Both the position numbers and the translations under genes were made by a program. This document shows, piece by piece, positions 34,648-42,393 of a DNA stretch of 64,000 bases (positions within the stretch are counted from its first letter, which is position 1; each line of letters starts with the position of its first letter). Source of the stretch: JBGLNJ01 sp041300525 (GTDB taxonomy: Bacteria; Chloroflexota; Anaerolineae; Fen-1058); assembly GCA_041300525.1 (NCBI GenBank), contig JBGLNJ010000001.1, positions 1,302,001-1,366,000 of the forward strand. Reading direction: 5' to 3'. A model generated the notes under the pieces. It was not told where the DNA came from. It made no database searches and saw only the letters and a list, made by a program, of their open reading frames with translations.

Positions 34648-35313
34648 ATGCCAGCTTTACGCTCTCACCACCCAAATCCCCACCTGTACGCAATTCTGCG
34701 TGCCCTCGTGCGCTTTCTGTTCCGGCTGCTCACCCGGACAGAGTATCGTGGCACAGAAAACTTGCCGGCGCACGGCCCGTACATCGTCCTGACCAATCAC
34801 ATGAGCGCCATTGATGCGCCGTTGATCCTGGCCGCGGTACCGGCGCCGACCACTGTTTTCGCTGCCCACACACACCGCCACGAGTTCTTTGTCGGCGAGT
34901 TGATGAACGCGCTGGGAGCGATCTGGATTCGGCGCGGCGAGGCAGACCGCGAGGCGCTCAAGGCCGCAGTCAAGTTGCTGAAAGAGGGTGGCGTCATCGG
35001 TCTTGCGCCCGAAGGAACACGCAGCAAGACCGGCGCGCTCATAGAGGGGAAAATCGGAGCAGCTTACCTGGCGACACGCGCGGGCGTGCCGCTTGTCCCA
35101 ATCGTCCTCACAGGGACGGAGGTAGGCTTGCCGGCAGTGTTGCGGCTGAGCCGGCCGCGCATCACCGTCACCATCGGCCCGCCCTTCCGCCTGCCCGACT
35201 CGAGTCCACAAGTGAACAGGGCACAACTGCAAGCGTACACTGACCTCATCATGCGGACACTGGCGGGCATGTTGCCGGAGAAATACCGGGGAGTCTACCG
35301 GGATAGCGGATAG
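34648..35313 (+). CDS. plsC: 1-acyl-sn-glycerol-3-phosphate acyltransferase
   Basis: 221 residues. PlsC adds the second acyl chain to make phosphatidate, at the membrane. The catalytic H-x4-D box reads TNHMSAIDAP (about residues 50-59) and the phosphate-binding box reads LAPEGTRSKTG (about 117-127); LVPIVLTGTE is motif IV. An N-terminal amphipathic stretch (AILRALVRFLFRLLTR) likely docks on the membrane. It lies directly after the LysM gene; a nested palindrome separates it from the convergent rsmA. Confidence 0.92.
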   Translation: MPALRSHHPNPHLYAILRALVRFLFRLLTRTEYRGTENLPAHGPYIVLTNHMSAIDAPLILAAVPAPTTVFAAHTHRHEFFVGELMNALGAIWIRRGEADREALKAAVKLLKEGGVIGLAPEGTRSKTGALIEGKIGAAYLATRAGVPLVPIVLTGTEVGLPAVLRLSRPRITVTIGPPFRLPDSSPQVNRAQLQAYTDLIMRTLAGMLPEKYRGVYRDSG

Positions 35314-35366
35314 CAGAGCCGACTTTCGTCGCGCCGCTCACGCGCACGCGGGCGGCATTCCTGACT

Positions 35367-35418
35367 TGAAAATGTAGGGCAAGATGCCATCTTGCCCTAC
35401 GCCCACCCTACATTTTCA
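35367..35418. repeat. Nested palindrome between convergent plsC and rsmA
   Basis: The outer arms TGAAAATGTAGGG/CCCTACATTTTCA enclose a perfect inner palindrome GTAGGGCAAGATG-C-CATCTTGCCCTAC. It probably serves as a two-way terminator and also looks like a dispersed repeat. The rest of the 134-base gap is featureless. Confidence 0.8.
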
Positions 35419-35447
35419 TCGGTGGCGCTGAACGCAGTTCATGGCGA

Positions 35448-36308
35448 CTACTGAGTGGTGGACGAGTGAATGGCACGCGCGACGGCGGCCCACTCGTCCA
35501 GCGTCAGCGTCTCGGCGCGGCGGTGACCATCCACGCCCGCGCCTTCGAGCGCGGCGGCGACATCGGCCTGCGGGCGCGCCAACCCGCCCGCCAATGCATT
35601 GTGCAGTTGCTTGCGCTTTTGCGAAAACCCCGCTTTGACGACGGCAAAGAACCCCTCGCGATCCGCCACATCCACCGCCGGGCGATTGTAAGGCTCGATG
35701 CGGACGACGGCGCTGTCCACTTGCGGCGCGGGATCAAACGAGCCGGCTTTGATGTGCGTCACAATAAAAGGCCGTCCGTAGAACTGCACGCTCACCGCCA
35801 ACAGGCTCATCTTGCCCGGTGCAGCCGTGATGCGCTGTGCAACTTCAAGTTGAACCGTGAGCACGATCAGGGACGGAGGAACGTCTGCTTCCAGCAAATG
35901 CCGGATGACGGCCGAGGTGATATAGTACGGCAGATTCGCCACGACTTTGTACCGGATGGGAGACGAGGAAAAGTCGAGGCCGCTGACAAGCGCCGACGGG
36001 CTGAACTGCAAAATGTCGCCCTGGACGATTGTGACATTCGCGTAATCGGCCAAGCTGCGGGAAAGCGGTGGGATGAGCGCCGCGTCCAACTCGACGGCGA
36101 CGACACGCCCGGCTCCTTCGGCCAAGTGGCGCGTCAACGCGCCCAGGCCGGGGCCAATCTCTAAGACAATGTCCTGCCGTGTGAGCTCGGCGGCCGCCGC
36201 GATGCGCGACAGCGCGGACTCGTCCACCAGCCAGTTCTGGCCCAGGCTCTTTTTGGGTCGCAGGCCAAACTCGCGCAAGAGTTGGCGCATGTCGAGGGGT
36301 TTGGGCAT
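35448..36308 (-). CDS. rsmA: 16S rRNA dimethyladenosine transferase
   Basis: 286 residues from ATG 36308. RsmA/KsgA dimethylates A1518 and A1519 of 16S rRNA. Marks: RPKKSLGQNWLVDESAL, SAM motif VLEIGPGLGALTRHL, VVAVELDAAL, the catalytic NLPYYIT (motif IV), LTVQLEVAQRI and the FSQKRKQLHNAL segment. It starts 19 bases after the stop of the G5/3D gene; the same pairing of a DUF348/3D protein with ksgA is familiar from Gram-positive bacteria (yabE-rnmV-ksgA), which supports both calls. Confidence 0.95.
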   Translation of the reverse strand: MPKPLDMRQLLREFGLRPKKSLGQNWLVDESALSRIAAAAELTRQDIVLEIGPGLGALTRHLAEGAGRVVAVELDAALIPPLSRSLADYANVTIVQGDILQFSPSALVSGLDFSSSPIRYKVVANLPYYITSAVIRHLLEADVPPSLIVLTVQLEVAQRITAAPGKMSLLAVSVQFYGRPFIVTHIKAGSFDPAPQVDSAVVRIEPYNRPAVDVADREGFFAVVKAGFSQKRKQLHNALAGGLARPQADVAAALEGAGVDGHRRAETLTLDEWAAVARAIHSSTTQ

Positions 36309-36327
36309 CAGCGCACGCCCGCCGAGG

Positions 36328-37875
36328 TCAAGGTTCCTGCGGCCATTCGGGGATGACGTATTGGATGTTGCCGGGTATCGGCGTGAGCAGGTAGACATCC
36401 GTCCAACGATACCAGCTCCACACCTTTGGATCACCGTCGTCATAACCCAGGTCAATCCGGCGTTTCTGAATCGCACTGCCCGTATCACCCGCATCGCCGA
36501 TGCCGTAACCGGGCACGTACACTTGGCTGCGGAGGTTGATCACGGTCGGGTCAACCGCGACAATGCCAAAGCGCATGGGCCAGCCCAATCGGGTGCGTCC
36601 GTAATACGAGGCCGTCTTGGGCGTGCCGGCGGTCGAGGCGCTGTAAGAAGTCGCCAGCATCCTGATCTTGCGCCAGTATTCAATCGGGCCGGCGGGTGTA
36701 TCCATAGTGCGGACGACGATCTTGGTGCCGTAAGCCAGAATTTTGTGCTTGGGTTCGCGGATGATGCCCGAGTCTTCCAGTTGGCGGCTGACTTCTTTTC
36801 CATCTTCGAAGCGCACGCGAATGCGCTTTTGCAGCACGCCATTTTCCCCCGCTTGCTTCAAGCCGCGAGTGTCAATCTCCATCTCCGAGTCCGGCAAGAA
36901 CTGGATCTCGAATGGCACCGGTTCTTGTTCGATGCGGAACATCTCGGACACGCGCACCACGCGGATGGTCATGTCGGGCGTGAGGGGCGCATTGAGCGCA
37001 GGATCGGTGTAATCGGAGCCTTGGAGCGAAACGTGCATTTCGGCCAGGGCGTCGGCGACGGTCTTGCGATGGGTGCGCGTGTGCAGGCGTCGGCCATCGG
37101 CGACAATCGTCGCCGGCACGGCGCGGTCAATGGTCACCACCTGGCCGTCCTGAACCGGCGCGCTCAGGTCGGGCTGGACCTTGTCGGCCAAGTACAAGGT
37201 GATTCCGCCTTCGCGCAATGCTTCGCCCACCGTGGGCGTGGTCGTGTGCAGCGTGACCGGTTGAGCGCCCGTCGGGCGCACGGTCAACATGACGGCTCGC
37301 TGCACCCGGATGCTTCGCGGCACGGCAGAGATTACATCGCGTCCGGCGCGGCTGGTCAGCGACACCATCGCCAATGGCGCGGATGCGCGGGAAAGAGTCA
37401 TCCCCACCAACTGGCCGTCTACGACCAATTTATCGTAGCGTGAAAGAGCGAACCCCAGATCGGCCAAGATGTCAGTCGGCGCGCTCCGGAGGCTGCGTGT
37501 GCGTATCGTCTGCCCGTCTACCTCCACGACCACGGGGCGGGCATGATCCACACGAATAGCCTCGCCCTCCTCGATCGTCGCATCCAGGGGCGGCACGACG
37601 CGATCTTGTGGATAGAGCGTCACACCCGCATCGCGCAAGACGGAAGCGACAGCCGTCTGGTTGGTCCGCACCTCTCGGAGTTGGCCATCCACGGCAATCC
37701 GCAGGGTGGGCAATGACCGGACATACCCTCCCACCATCGCCGCCAGGATAGCCGCCATCACCACAAAGGCGATCAGGCCTTGCGGGGCTTGCCAGGTCAG
37801 CAGCCGCCATAAAGATAGCGAGGGCAGCTTGATCCGGCGCGGGTTAGAAATCCAGGGAGAATGTTCAATATCCAT
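36328..37875 (-). CDS. DUF348/G5/3D-domain cell-wall protein (YabE/Rpf-like)
   Basis: 515 residues from ATG 37875. One N-terminal membrane segment (GLIAFVVMAAILAAMVGGYV) anchors or exports the protein. Three DUF348 ubiquitin-like repeats follow (RTNQTAVASVLRDAGVTLYP, SAPTDILADLGFALS, TTTPTVGEALREGGITLYLA, with a fourth weaker HRKTVADALAEMHVSL), then a G5 domain (FEIQFLPDSEMEIDTRGLKQ) and a C-terminal 3D-type barrel (MLATSYSASTAGT, GIVAVDPTVINL, GDAGDTGSAI) with the aspartates of a lytic transglycosylase-like site. It probably cleaves or remodels peptidoglycan. It forms an operon with rsmA. Confidence 0.88.
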   Translation of the reverse strand: MDIEHSPWISNPRRIKLPSLSLWRLLTWQAPQGLIAFVVMAAILAAMVGGYVRSLPTLRIAVDGQLREVRTNQTAVASVLRDAGVTLYPQDRVVPPLDATIEEGEAIRVDHARPVVVEVDGQTIRTRSLRSAPTDILADLGFALSRYDKLVVDGQLVGMTLSRASAPLAMVSLTSRAGRDVISAVPRSIRVQRAVMLTVRPTGAQPVTLHTTTPTVGEALREGGITLYLADKVQPDLSAPVQDGQVVTIDRAVPATIVADGRRLHTRTHRKTVADALAEMHVSLQGSDYTDPALNAPLTPDMTIRVVRVSEMFRIEQEPVPFEIQFLPDSEMEIDTRGLKQAGENGVLQKRIRVRFEDGKEVSRQLEDSGIIREPKHKILAYGTKIVVRTMDTPAGPIEYWRKIRMLATSYSASTAGTPKTASYYGRTRLGWPMRFGIVAVDPTVINLRSQVYVPGYGIGDAGDTGSAIQKRRIDLGYDDGDPKVWSWYRWTDVYLLTPIPGNIQYVIPEWPQEP

Positions 37876-38043
37876 TGGGTTAAATGACGCCGCACGCGCC
37901 CGCCGGGCGTAGGTTACGGCCTTTGGATTGCCGGAACGTGCGAGAGATGGCACAAGCGTATCGGCTCATATCGCAGAAACAAGGGAGATGGTCGTGCACC
38001 CCCCGTCGAACTCGTAAGCCTGACTTTTCTCGGCTAGCCGGCT

Positions 38044-38140
38044 CCAACCAGGCGCTCCCGCGGCACCCAGGAGTATCTCCTTACCGTTGCTGCCTTCCGG
38101 CCCTGGCGGGGTTCGAAGGCTCCTGCCGCGCAGGACCCGA
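38044..38140 (-). ncRNA. ffs: Signal recognition particle RNA (small 4.5S type)
   Basis: The minus strand carries CCAGGGCCGGAAGGCAGCAA and CGGTAAGG, the conserved domain IV (symmetric and asymmetric loops with the GGAA-type tetraloop) bound by Ffh. Flanking GTCCTGCGCGGCA and TGCCGCGGGAG can pair to extend the rod, as in short bacterial SRP RNAs. The ends are estimated by pairing. The 240 bases between it and the tRNA-Ser fragment show GC-rich hairpins but no recognisable gene. Confidence 0.9.
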
Positions 38141-38384
38141 TCTTCAACACCACTTGGCCGAGGCAGACTCAAACCCGCGAGCCCTTCGTTGGGGAATTCG
38201 ACCCCGCGTAGAGCGGATTTCGGGCGCGGCCAAAGCCGCGAAGGCACCGCTAGCTCCCCATCTAGCACGACCACGGGGAAATCATACCAGAACCACCCAA
38301 AAACGCAAATGGCTGGGGGGTTCGCCCGCCGACTTGGCCGACTTTCGCGTGCTCGCGGGCCGACGGGCGTCAGCCATTTATCAG

Positions 38385-38432
38385 CGGAGAGGGCGGGATT
38401 CGAACCCGCGTTGGATTTCTCCAAACACGCTC
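38385..38432 (-). pseudogene. 3' half of tRNA-Ser
   Basis: On the minus strand: variable-arm hairpin TTTGGA-GAAA-TCCAA, T-arm GCGGG-TTCGAAT-CCCGC, acceptor strand CCTCTCC and discriminator G, all typical of tRNA-Ser. The D-arm and anticodon arm are absent: upstream the DNA is a roadblock gene. The break is near 38432. Confidence 0.8.
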
Positions 38433-38775
38433 TCCACATAAAGACCAGGGCCAGCTTGGCGTTGGCGTTCGCCAGCGTGACCAGGATCGCCTCGTTGCCA
38501 ATGGCGGTGAGGAAGACATAGCCCGTGCCATCCCCCTCCACATAGACCTGCTTCACCCGCCCCGACAGCAACTCGCTGGCGATCCGCTCGCCCAACGTCA
38601 GCACCGCCGCCGACATTCCGCCGATCTTTTCCTCGTCAACGCCCTCTGGCAGAGACGACGCCAGTACGAATCCCTCGGAGCTGACGATCGCCGAGGCTTC
38701 GATATTGGGCGTGAGCCCCTGCATCTGGCGCAACAACCGGCCTAATCTTCTGATTCGATCATCGTCGCGAGCCAT
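38433..38775 (-). pseudogene. Roadblock/LC7 domain protein, 3' end cut by tRNA-Ser fragment
   Basis: About 113 residues of a roadblock/LC7 (MglB-like) protein: GLTPNIEASAIVSSEGFVLA, GGMSAAVLTLGERIASEL, VYVEGDGTGYVFLTAIGNEA, LVTLANANAKLALVF. The final helix is lost where the frame runs into the tRNA-Ser half. Roadblock proteins usually regulate a small Ras-like GTPase of the MglA type; none is present here, perhaps because of the break. ATG 38775 overlaps the end of the upstream roadblock gene by 34 bases, so translation is coupled. Confidence 0.8.
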
Positions 38776-39590
38776 CTGAGCATCCTCCTGAATATTGAGC
38801 CTTGAGTATTGACCACCGATTCACGCTCCGTGGGTGGTTCAGCTTGTTGTTCGTCGCGCCGCACACCCTTTGAGGGTGTCTTGCGCGCATGCGCTGCCAT
38901 CTTTTGCGGCTCCGCCACCGGAAGCTGTACCGGCGCGCGCATTTGCTCGTCCAACGCTGCCATCACGTCCTGTTCCAACGTCAGCAAGTCGGACTCGATC
39001 TGTTCAATCTCCTGGAGAGCATCCAGGCGGTGCGGAGTTTGCAGCCTGGCGCGAATAGAGGCCACGCGCTCCGGGAACAGGCCCAGGTCCAGCGAATCGA
39101 GCTTGGCCTGCAACTCGGCCAGGCGCTCCTCCAGCGTTGCCGAAATCTTGCCCTCGCTCACCAGCCGGCGCAACCGTTCGATGGCGGGACCGGCCTCGGC
39201 CCACGCGCCCGGCGCGCTCATGTCCAGGCCCATCACCTCGGCCACGCGGACTTCAAGCTGGCGCACGTCGTGCAAGACCAGCGCCAGGTTCGCGCCCGCC
39301 GGCGCGATGACGAGCAAGACCATCGCCTCGCCGATGGCGCGCATGATGGCATAGCCGCCCTCGCCCTCGACGTACAACTGGCGCATGTCGGCCCCCAGTT
39401 GCTCCAGCGCGATGCGTCGCCCCAGCAGAGCCGTCGGCGCGACCATCGCCGCCACGCTGTCCGCCTCGACGCCGCCCGGCAACGCCGAGGCCCACAGCTT
39501 GCCGCCGGGGCTCACCAACGCCAGCGCGGTGATGTAGGGGCGGCGGTCAATGACCTGCCTCAGCAGCGCCTGCATCAGCCTTTCATTCAT
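38742..39590 (-). CDS. Long roadblock/LC7-like regulator
   Basis: 282 residues from ATG 39590, preceded on the minus strand by AAGAGC. The N-terminal 110 residues have a roadblock fold (ALALVSPGGKLWASALPGG, RRIALEQLGADMRQLYVEGE, GYAIMRAIGEAMVLLV). The rest is helical and coiled-coil (RLAELQAKLDSLDLGLFPER, EIEQIESDLLTLEQDVMAAL), then a charged linker and a hydrophobic amphipathic end (FRRMLRWLATMIE). It may bind a partner GTPase or form filaments with the downstream roadblock protein. Function is unknown beyond the family. Confidence 0.78.
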   Translation of the reverse strand: MNERLMQALLRQVIDRRPYITALALVSPGGKLWASALPGGVEADSVAAMVAPTALLGRRIALEQLGADMRQLYVEGEGGYAIMRAIGEAMVLLVIAPAGANLALVLHDVRQLEVRVAEVMGLDMSAPGAWAEAGPAIERLRRLVSEGKISATLEERLAELQAKLDSLDLGLFPERVASIRARLQTPHRLDALQEIEQIESDLLTLEQDVMAALDEQMRAPVQLPVAEPQKMAAHARKTPSKGVRRDEQQAEPPTERESVVNTQGSIFRRMLRWLATMIESED

Positions 39591-39704
39591 GCTCTTCCGA
39601 TCTTTGAACGCCGTCGGCCCGTTATGCAGAGTACGAGTGCGCGTGTTCGCGTAAGGTAAACCGCAAAACACTCGTGGCAAATATCGAGTAATGAAAGGAG
39701 TACG

Positions 39705-40694
39705 ATGGATCACCTAAAAATCTTGTCTCGTGCTTGGAAGATACTGTGGCATTACCGAGCGTTGTGGCTGTTTGGTTTCTTGTTCGCCCTGGCCGGTGGA
39801 GGCAGCAGCTTTGGCGGCTCGTCAGGGGGCGGAAGCCCAAGCAGCGGCGGATCAGGCAGTGAAGGCCCCCCGCCGTGGTCTCGTACGTTCCCTGATGTTC
39901 CCTGGAACACAGTCGGGTTCATCATCTTGGGCGTTGTGGCGGTTGTGCTTCTGCTCGTGGTGATCCTGACGATTGTGCGTTACGTGGCCGAGACGGCGTT
40001 GATCGCCGGCGTAGACGAGATCGAAAACACCGGCGAGACCTTGACCGTGCGGCGCGGGTTCCGCCTGGGTTGGTCGCGGCAAGCGTGGCGATTGTTCCTG
40101 ACCGAATTCGCTATCGGGTTGCTATTCGGGCTGGCCGCCGTCTTGCTGTTGGCGCTGGCAGCTTCTCCGCTGTTGCTGCTGTTGATCAATGCAGACGTGG
40201 TACGCGTGATCGCGGTGGGTGCGGCAATCCTGTTGATCTTGCCGGCAATCCTGTTCATCATCGTCGCGATCCTGACCTTGTCGCTGGTCATGCCCTACAT
40301 CCAGCGGCGAGTGGTGTTGGGCCGGCAAGGCATAGTGGCTTCGGTTCGACAGGGCCTCAAGTTGGTGCGCGGCTCGCTGCGCGACACCGGCTTGATGTGG
40401 CTGCTGCTGATCGCCATCGGTTTTGTGTGGGGCATCGTCGAAATACCGGTGGTTATCGTGCTGGTAGTTGTGTCGTTGCTCATGGGGGGAGTTCCGGCCG
40501 GATTGGTTTACCTGGTCAGCCACTCATGGGTAGCGGCGGTCGTCGTCGGCCTGCCCTTGTTCCTGCTCGTGCTCATTCCGACGATTGCGTTTGTCGAGGG
40601 GCTGTTCCAGGTTTACCGCTCCTCGGCCTGGACGTTGGCCTATCGGCAAGTGGTAACGCAACATAGCGACCTGCTGCCGGTGAATGGGAACTAG
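39705..40694 (+). CDS. Multi-pass membrane protein of unknown function
   Basis: 329 residues, start ATG 39705 after AAAGGAG. It has an N-terminal helix, a glycine/serine-rich loop (residues 30-52) and about six membrane helices, two of them very long and leucine/isoleucine-rich. Short cytoplasmic segments with RRGFRLGWSRQAWRLFLTEF resemble the DUF7544/DUF975-like membrane proteins of Chloroflexota and Actinomycetota, which have no known role. The gene diverges from the roadblock pair. A palindromic repeat follows its stop. Confidence 0.7.
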   Translation: MDHLKILSRAWKILWHYRALWLFGFLFALAGGGSSFGGSSGGGSPSSGGSGSEGPPPWSRTFPDVPWNTVGFIILGVVAVVLLLVVILTIVRYVAETALIAGVDEIENTGETLTVRRGFRLGWSRQAWRLFLTEFAIGLLFGLAAVLLLALAASPLLLLLINADVVRVIAVGAAILLILPAILFIIVAILTLSLVMPYIQRRVVLGRQGIVASVRQGLKLVRGSLRDTGLMWLLLIAIGFVWGIVEIPVVIVLVVVSLLMGGVPAGLVYLVSHSWVAAVVVGLPLFLLVLIPTIAFVEGLFQVYRSSAWTLAYRQVVTQHSDLLPVNGN

Positions 40695-40699
40695 AGCAT

Positions 40700-40736
40700 T
40701 GAGACCTGTCAGGTCTATGAGACCTGACAGGTCTCA
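40700..40736. repeat. Dispersed palindromic repeat, copy 2
   Basis: Arms TGAGACCTGTCAGGTCT and AGACCTGACAGGTCTCA (17 bases, perfect) flank ATG. The core AGACCTGACAGGT is shared with the copies at 2080 and 47717. It lies between a membrane-protein gene and the flavodoxin gene and ends 15 bases before the latter's start. Confidence 0.88.
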
Positions 40737-40751
40737 GTCAATAGGAAAACA

Positions 40752-41411
40752 ATGCCAACACAGAACAAACTCAGTCGAAGAGATTTCCTCAAGGTGGCCG
40801 GAGCAACCGTTGGCGTGTCGGCGCTGGCGTGCGGCGGTCTGGGCGTGCTGACCTCGCGCGCGCCAGAGATCAACCTGATAGAGAATCAATACAAAGGAGC
40901 AAGTGACATGCGCAAAGTGCTCGTGGCTTTTGCCAGCAAGGCCGGCTCGACGGGCGAGGTGGCCGAGGCGATTGGCCAAGTCTTGAATGCCAAAGGGATG
41001 ACGGTGGATGTGCGTCAGGTCAAGCACGTGAAGGAAGTGAGCGGCTACCAGGCGTTCGTCATCGGCAGCGCGATTCGTATGGGGCGCTGGCTGCCGGAGG
41101 CCACGAAATTCTTGGAAGCGCACAAAAGCGAGTTGAGCCAGATGCCGACAGCCTTTTTTACCGTCTGCCTGACGCTGGCGGAAGACAACGCAAAGAACCG
41201 CAGCGAGGTCGAGGGCTATATGCAGCCGGTACGCGCCATTCTGGAGCCGGTCAGTCTGGGGCTGTTCGGCGGCAAATTGGACCTCGGCAAGCTATCGTTC
41301 GTCGAACACTTTATCATGGCGAACCTGATCAAGGCACGTGAGGGTGACTTTCGCGATTGGGATGCAATCCGTAGCTGGGCGGGAGAACTCGCCCCTCGGT
41401 TAAGCGCCTAG
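40752..41411 (+). CDS. Flavodoxin-domain protein with Tat-type leader and internal start
   Basis: 219 residues from ATG 40752. The N-terminus KLSRRDFLKVAGATVGVSAL is a twin-arginine export signal. Residues 53-219 are a flavodoxin_5 (HemG-like) domain: KVLVAFASKAGSTGEVAEAIG for FMN phosphate, GYQAFVIGSAIRMGRWLPEA, and PTAFFTVCLTLAEDNAKNR. Position 53 is itself an in-frame ATG (40908) preceded by AAAGGAG at 8-base distance, a better ribosome site than that of the first ATG. So both an exported and a cytoplasmic form are possible. HemG-like proteins oxidise protoporphyrinogen; here the substrate is unknown. Confidence 0.85.
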   Translation: MPTQNKLSRRDFLKVAGATVGVSALACGGLGVLTSRAPEINLIENQYKGASDMRKVLVAFASKAGSTGEVAEAIGQVLNAKGMTVDVRQVKHVKEVSGYQAFVIGSAIRMGRWLPEATKFLEAHKSELSQMPTAFFTVCLTLAEDNAKNRSEVEGYMQPVRAILEPVSLGLFGGKLDLGKLSFVEHFIMANLIKAREGDFRDWDAIRSWAGELAPRLSA

Positions 41412-41454
41412 TTGGGCGGCTTTATCGAACATTCCTCTTTCAAGGAAAGAAACT

Positions 41455-42321
41455 ATGTGGACATTGCGCAAGTGGTGGAGAATCGCTGTGAGTGTGGCGG
41501 TATCTCTGGCCGTTGATATCGGACTGCATTTTGTGTGGGCACGCTCGCCGGAGTACGCGCATCCTGTCAGTGATTTTGTTAGAAATGGTCGGTTTCTGCC
41601 AGCCGTCATCGCGCTGCTGCTCATCACGTATATAGCGTTGGCTCTGCTATTTCAGTTGATTCAGACAAGGCTGCCTGGGACGAGACTCGCCAAAGGCCTG
41701 AGGTTCGGGATCGCCTTTGGCGGGTTGATGCTCATCAGTTCTCCCGCGATGAGCTTGCTCTTTGGCTCTCCGCTGAACGCGGAATTGCGCATCGGCCTCG
41801 TTGATGGCAGTGCCATTTGTCTGCTGGGCGTACTGTTGGGGCGATTTACGGCCACGAATGGAAATCCTCGCCAGAGACCGGCGTTCGCGCCAGCGGCCGT
41901 TTCCATGGTGGTTGTGGGGCTTGTGTATTTTTTACTCCACTTGATGATTTACCTTGTTCTGCCATCACTGTTCCCGGCCCATCTCACCCAACCCACTGAA
42001 ACACTGTTGTGGACTTTGGGGGTGGGCTTGTGGATTGGGCTGATGAATTGGCTGCTTCAAGATGCGTTTGCCACTGGCTCTTTCGTTCGTCAGGCCATTG
42101 GGTTCGCGGGCGTGGCGTTTGGAGTCTTTTCGTTGTTAAACACTCTTTTTGCCCCAGTCTTTGTTGCTGCGCCGACCGGTATCCTCTTGCTCAACACCGG
42201 CGTGGGTATTCTGTGTGTCGGCGTGGGTGTGTGGGCGGAGCGGGTCGTTCGGCAGCAGTTGGGCGAAATCGGCGATGCTCCAAGTAATTCTCAACTCAAT
42301 GTCGTTAAGTTAGGGCCGTAG
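41455..42321 (+). CDS. Polytopic membrane protein of unknown function
   Basis: 288 residues, seven or eight membrane helices (SVAVSLAVDIGLHFVWA, AVIALLLITYIALALLF, GLVYFLLHLMIYLVLP, GVAFGVFSLLNTLFAPVFV). Residue pattern and length do not identify a family. It starts 43 bases after the flavodoxin gene, with CAAGGAAAG ahead, so co-expression is possible. After it come 70 bases with a short repeat (ACGCCCACAAGGGG) also found near 61740, then the IS701 element. Confidence 0.65.
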   Translation: MWTLRKWWRIAVSVAVSLAVDIGLHFVWARSPEYAHPVSDFVRNGRFLPAVIALLLITYIALALLFQLIQTRLPGTRLAKGLRFGIAFGGLMLISSPAMSLLFGSPLNAELRIGLVDGSAICLLGVLLGRFTATNGNPRQRPAFAPAAVSMVVVGLVYFLLHLMIYLVLPSLFPAHLTQPTETLLWTLGVGLWIGLMNWLLQDAFATGSFVRQAIGFAGVAFGVFSLLNTLFAPVFVAAPTGILLLNTGVGILCVGVGVWAERVVRQQLGEIGDAPSNSQLNVVKLGP

Positions 42322-42393
42322 CGTAGGGCCTCGCGTAGCGGCCCGTTTCCGCGCTTGGAAAGACGCCCACAAGGGGTTATGCTACGCTTATCT

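Noticed and set aside
38141..38384. A second tRNA between SRP RNA and the tRNA-Ser half
   Set aside because: A GGGGTCGAATTCCCC stretch resembles a T-arm but the loop does not fit and no other arms are present.
41411..41417. GTTGGGC after the flavodoxin gene as an attC core
   Set aside because: No GCCCAAC-type partner or inner stem lies within 150 bases.
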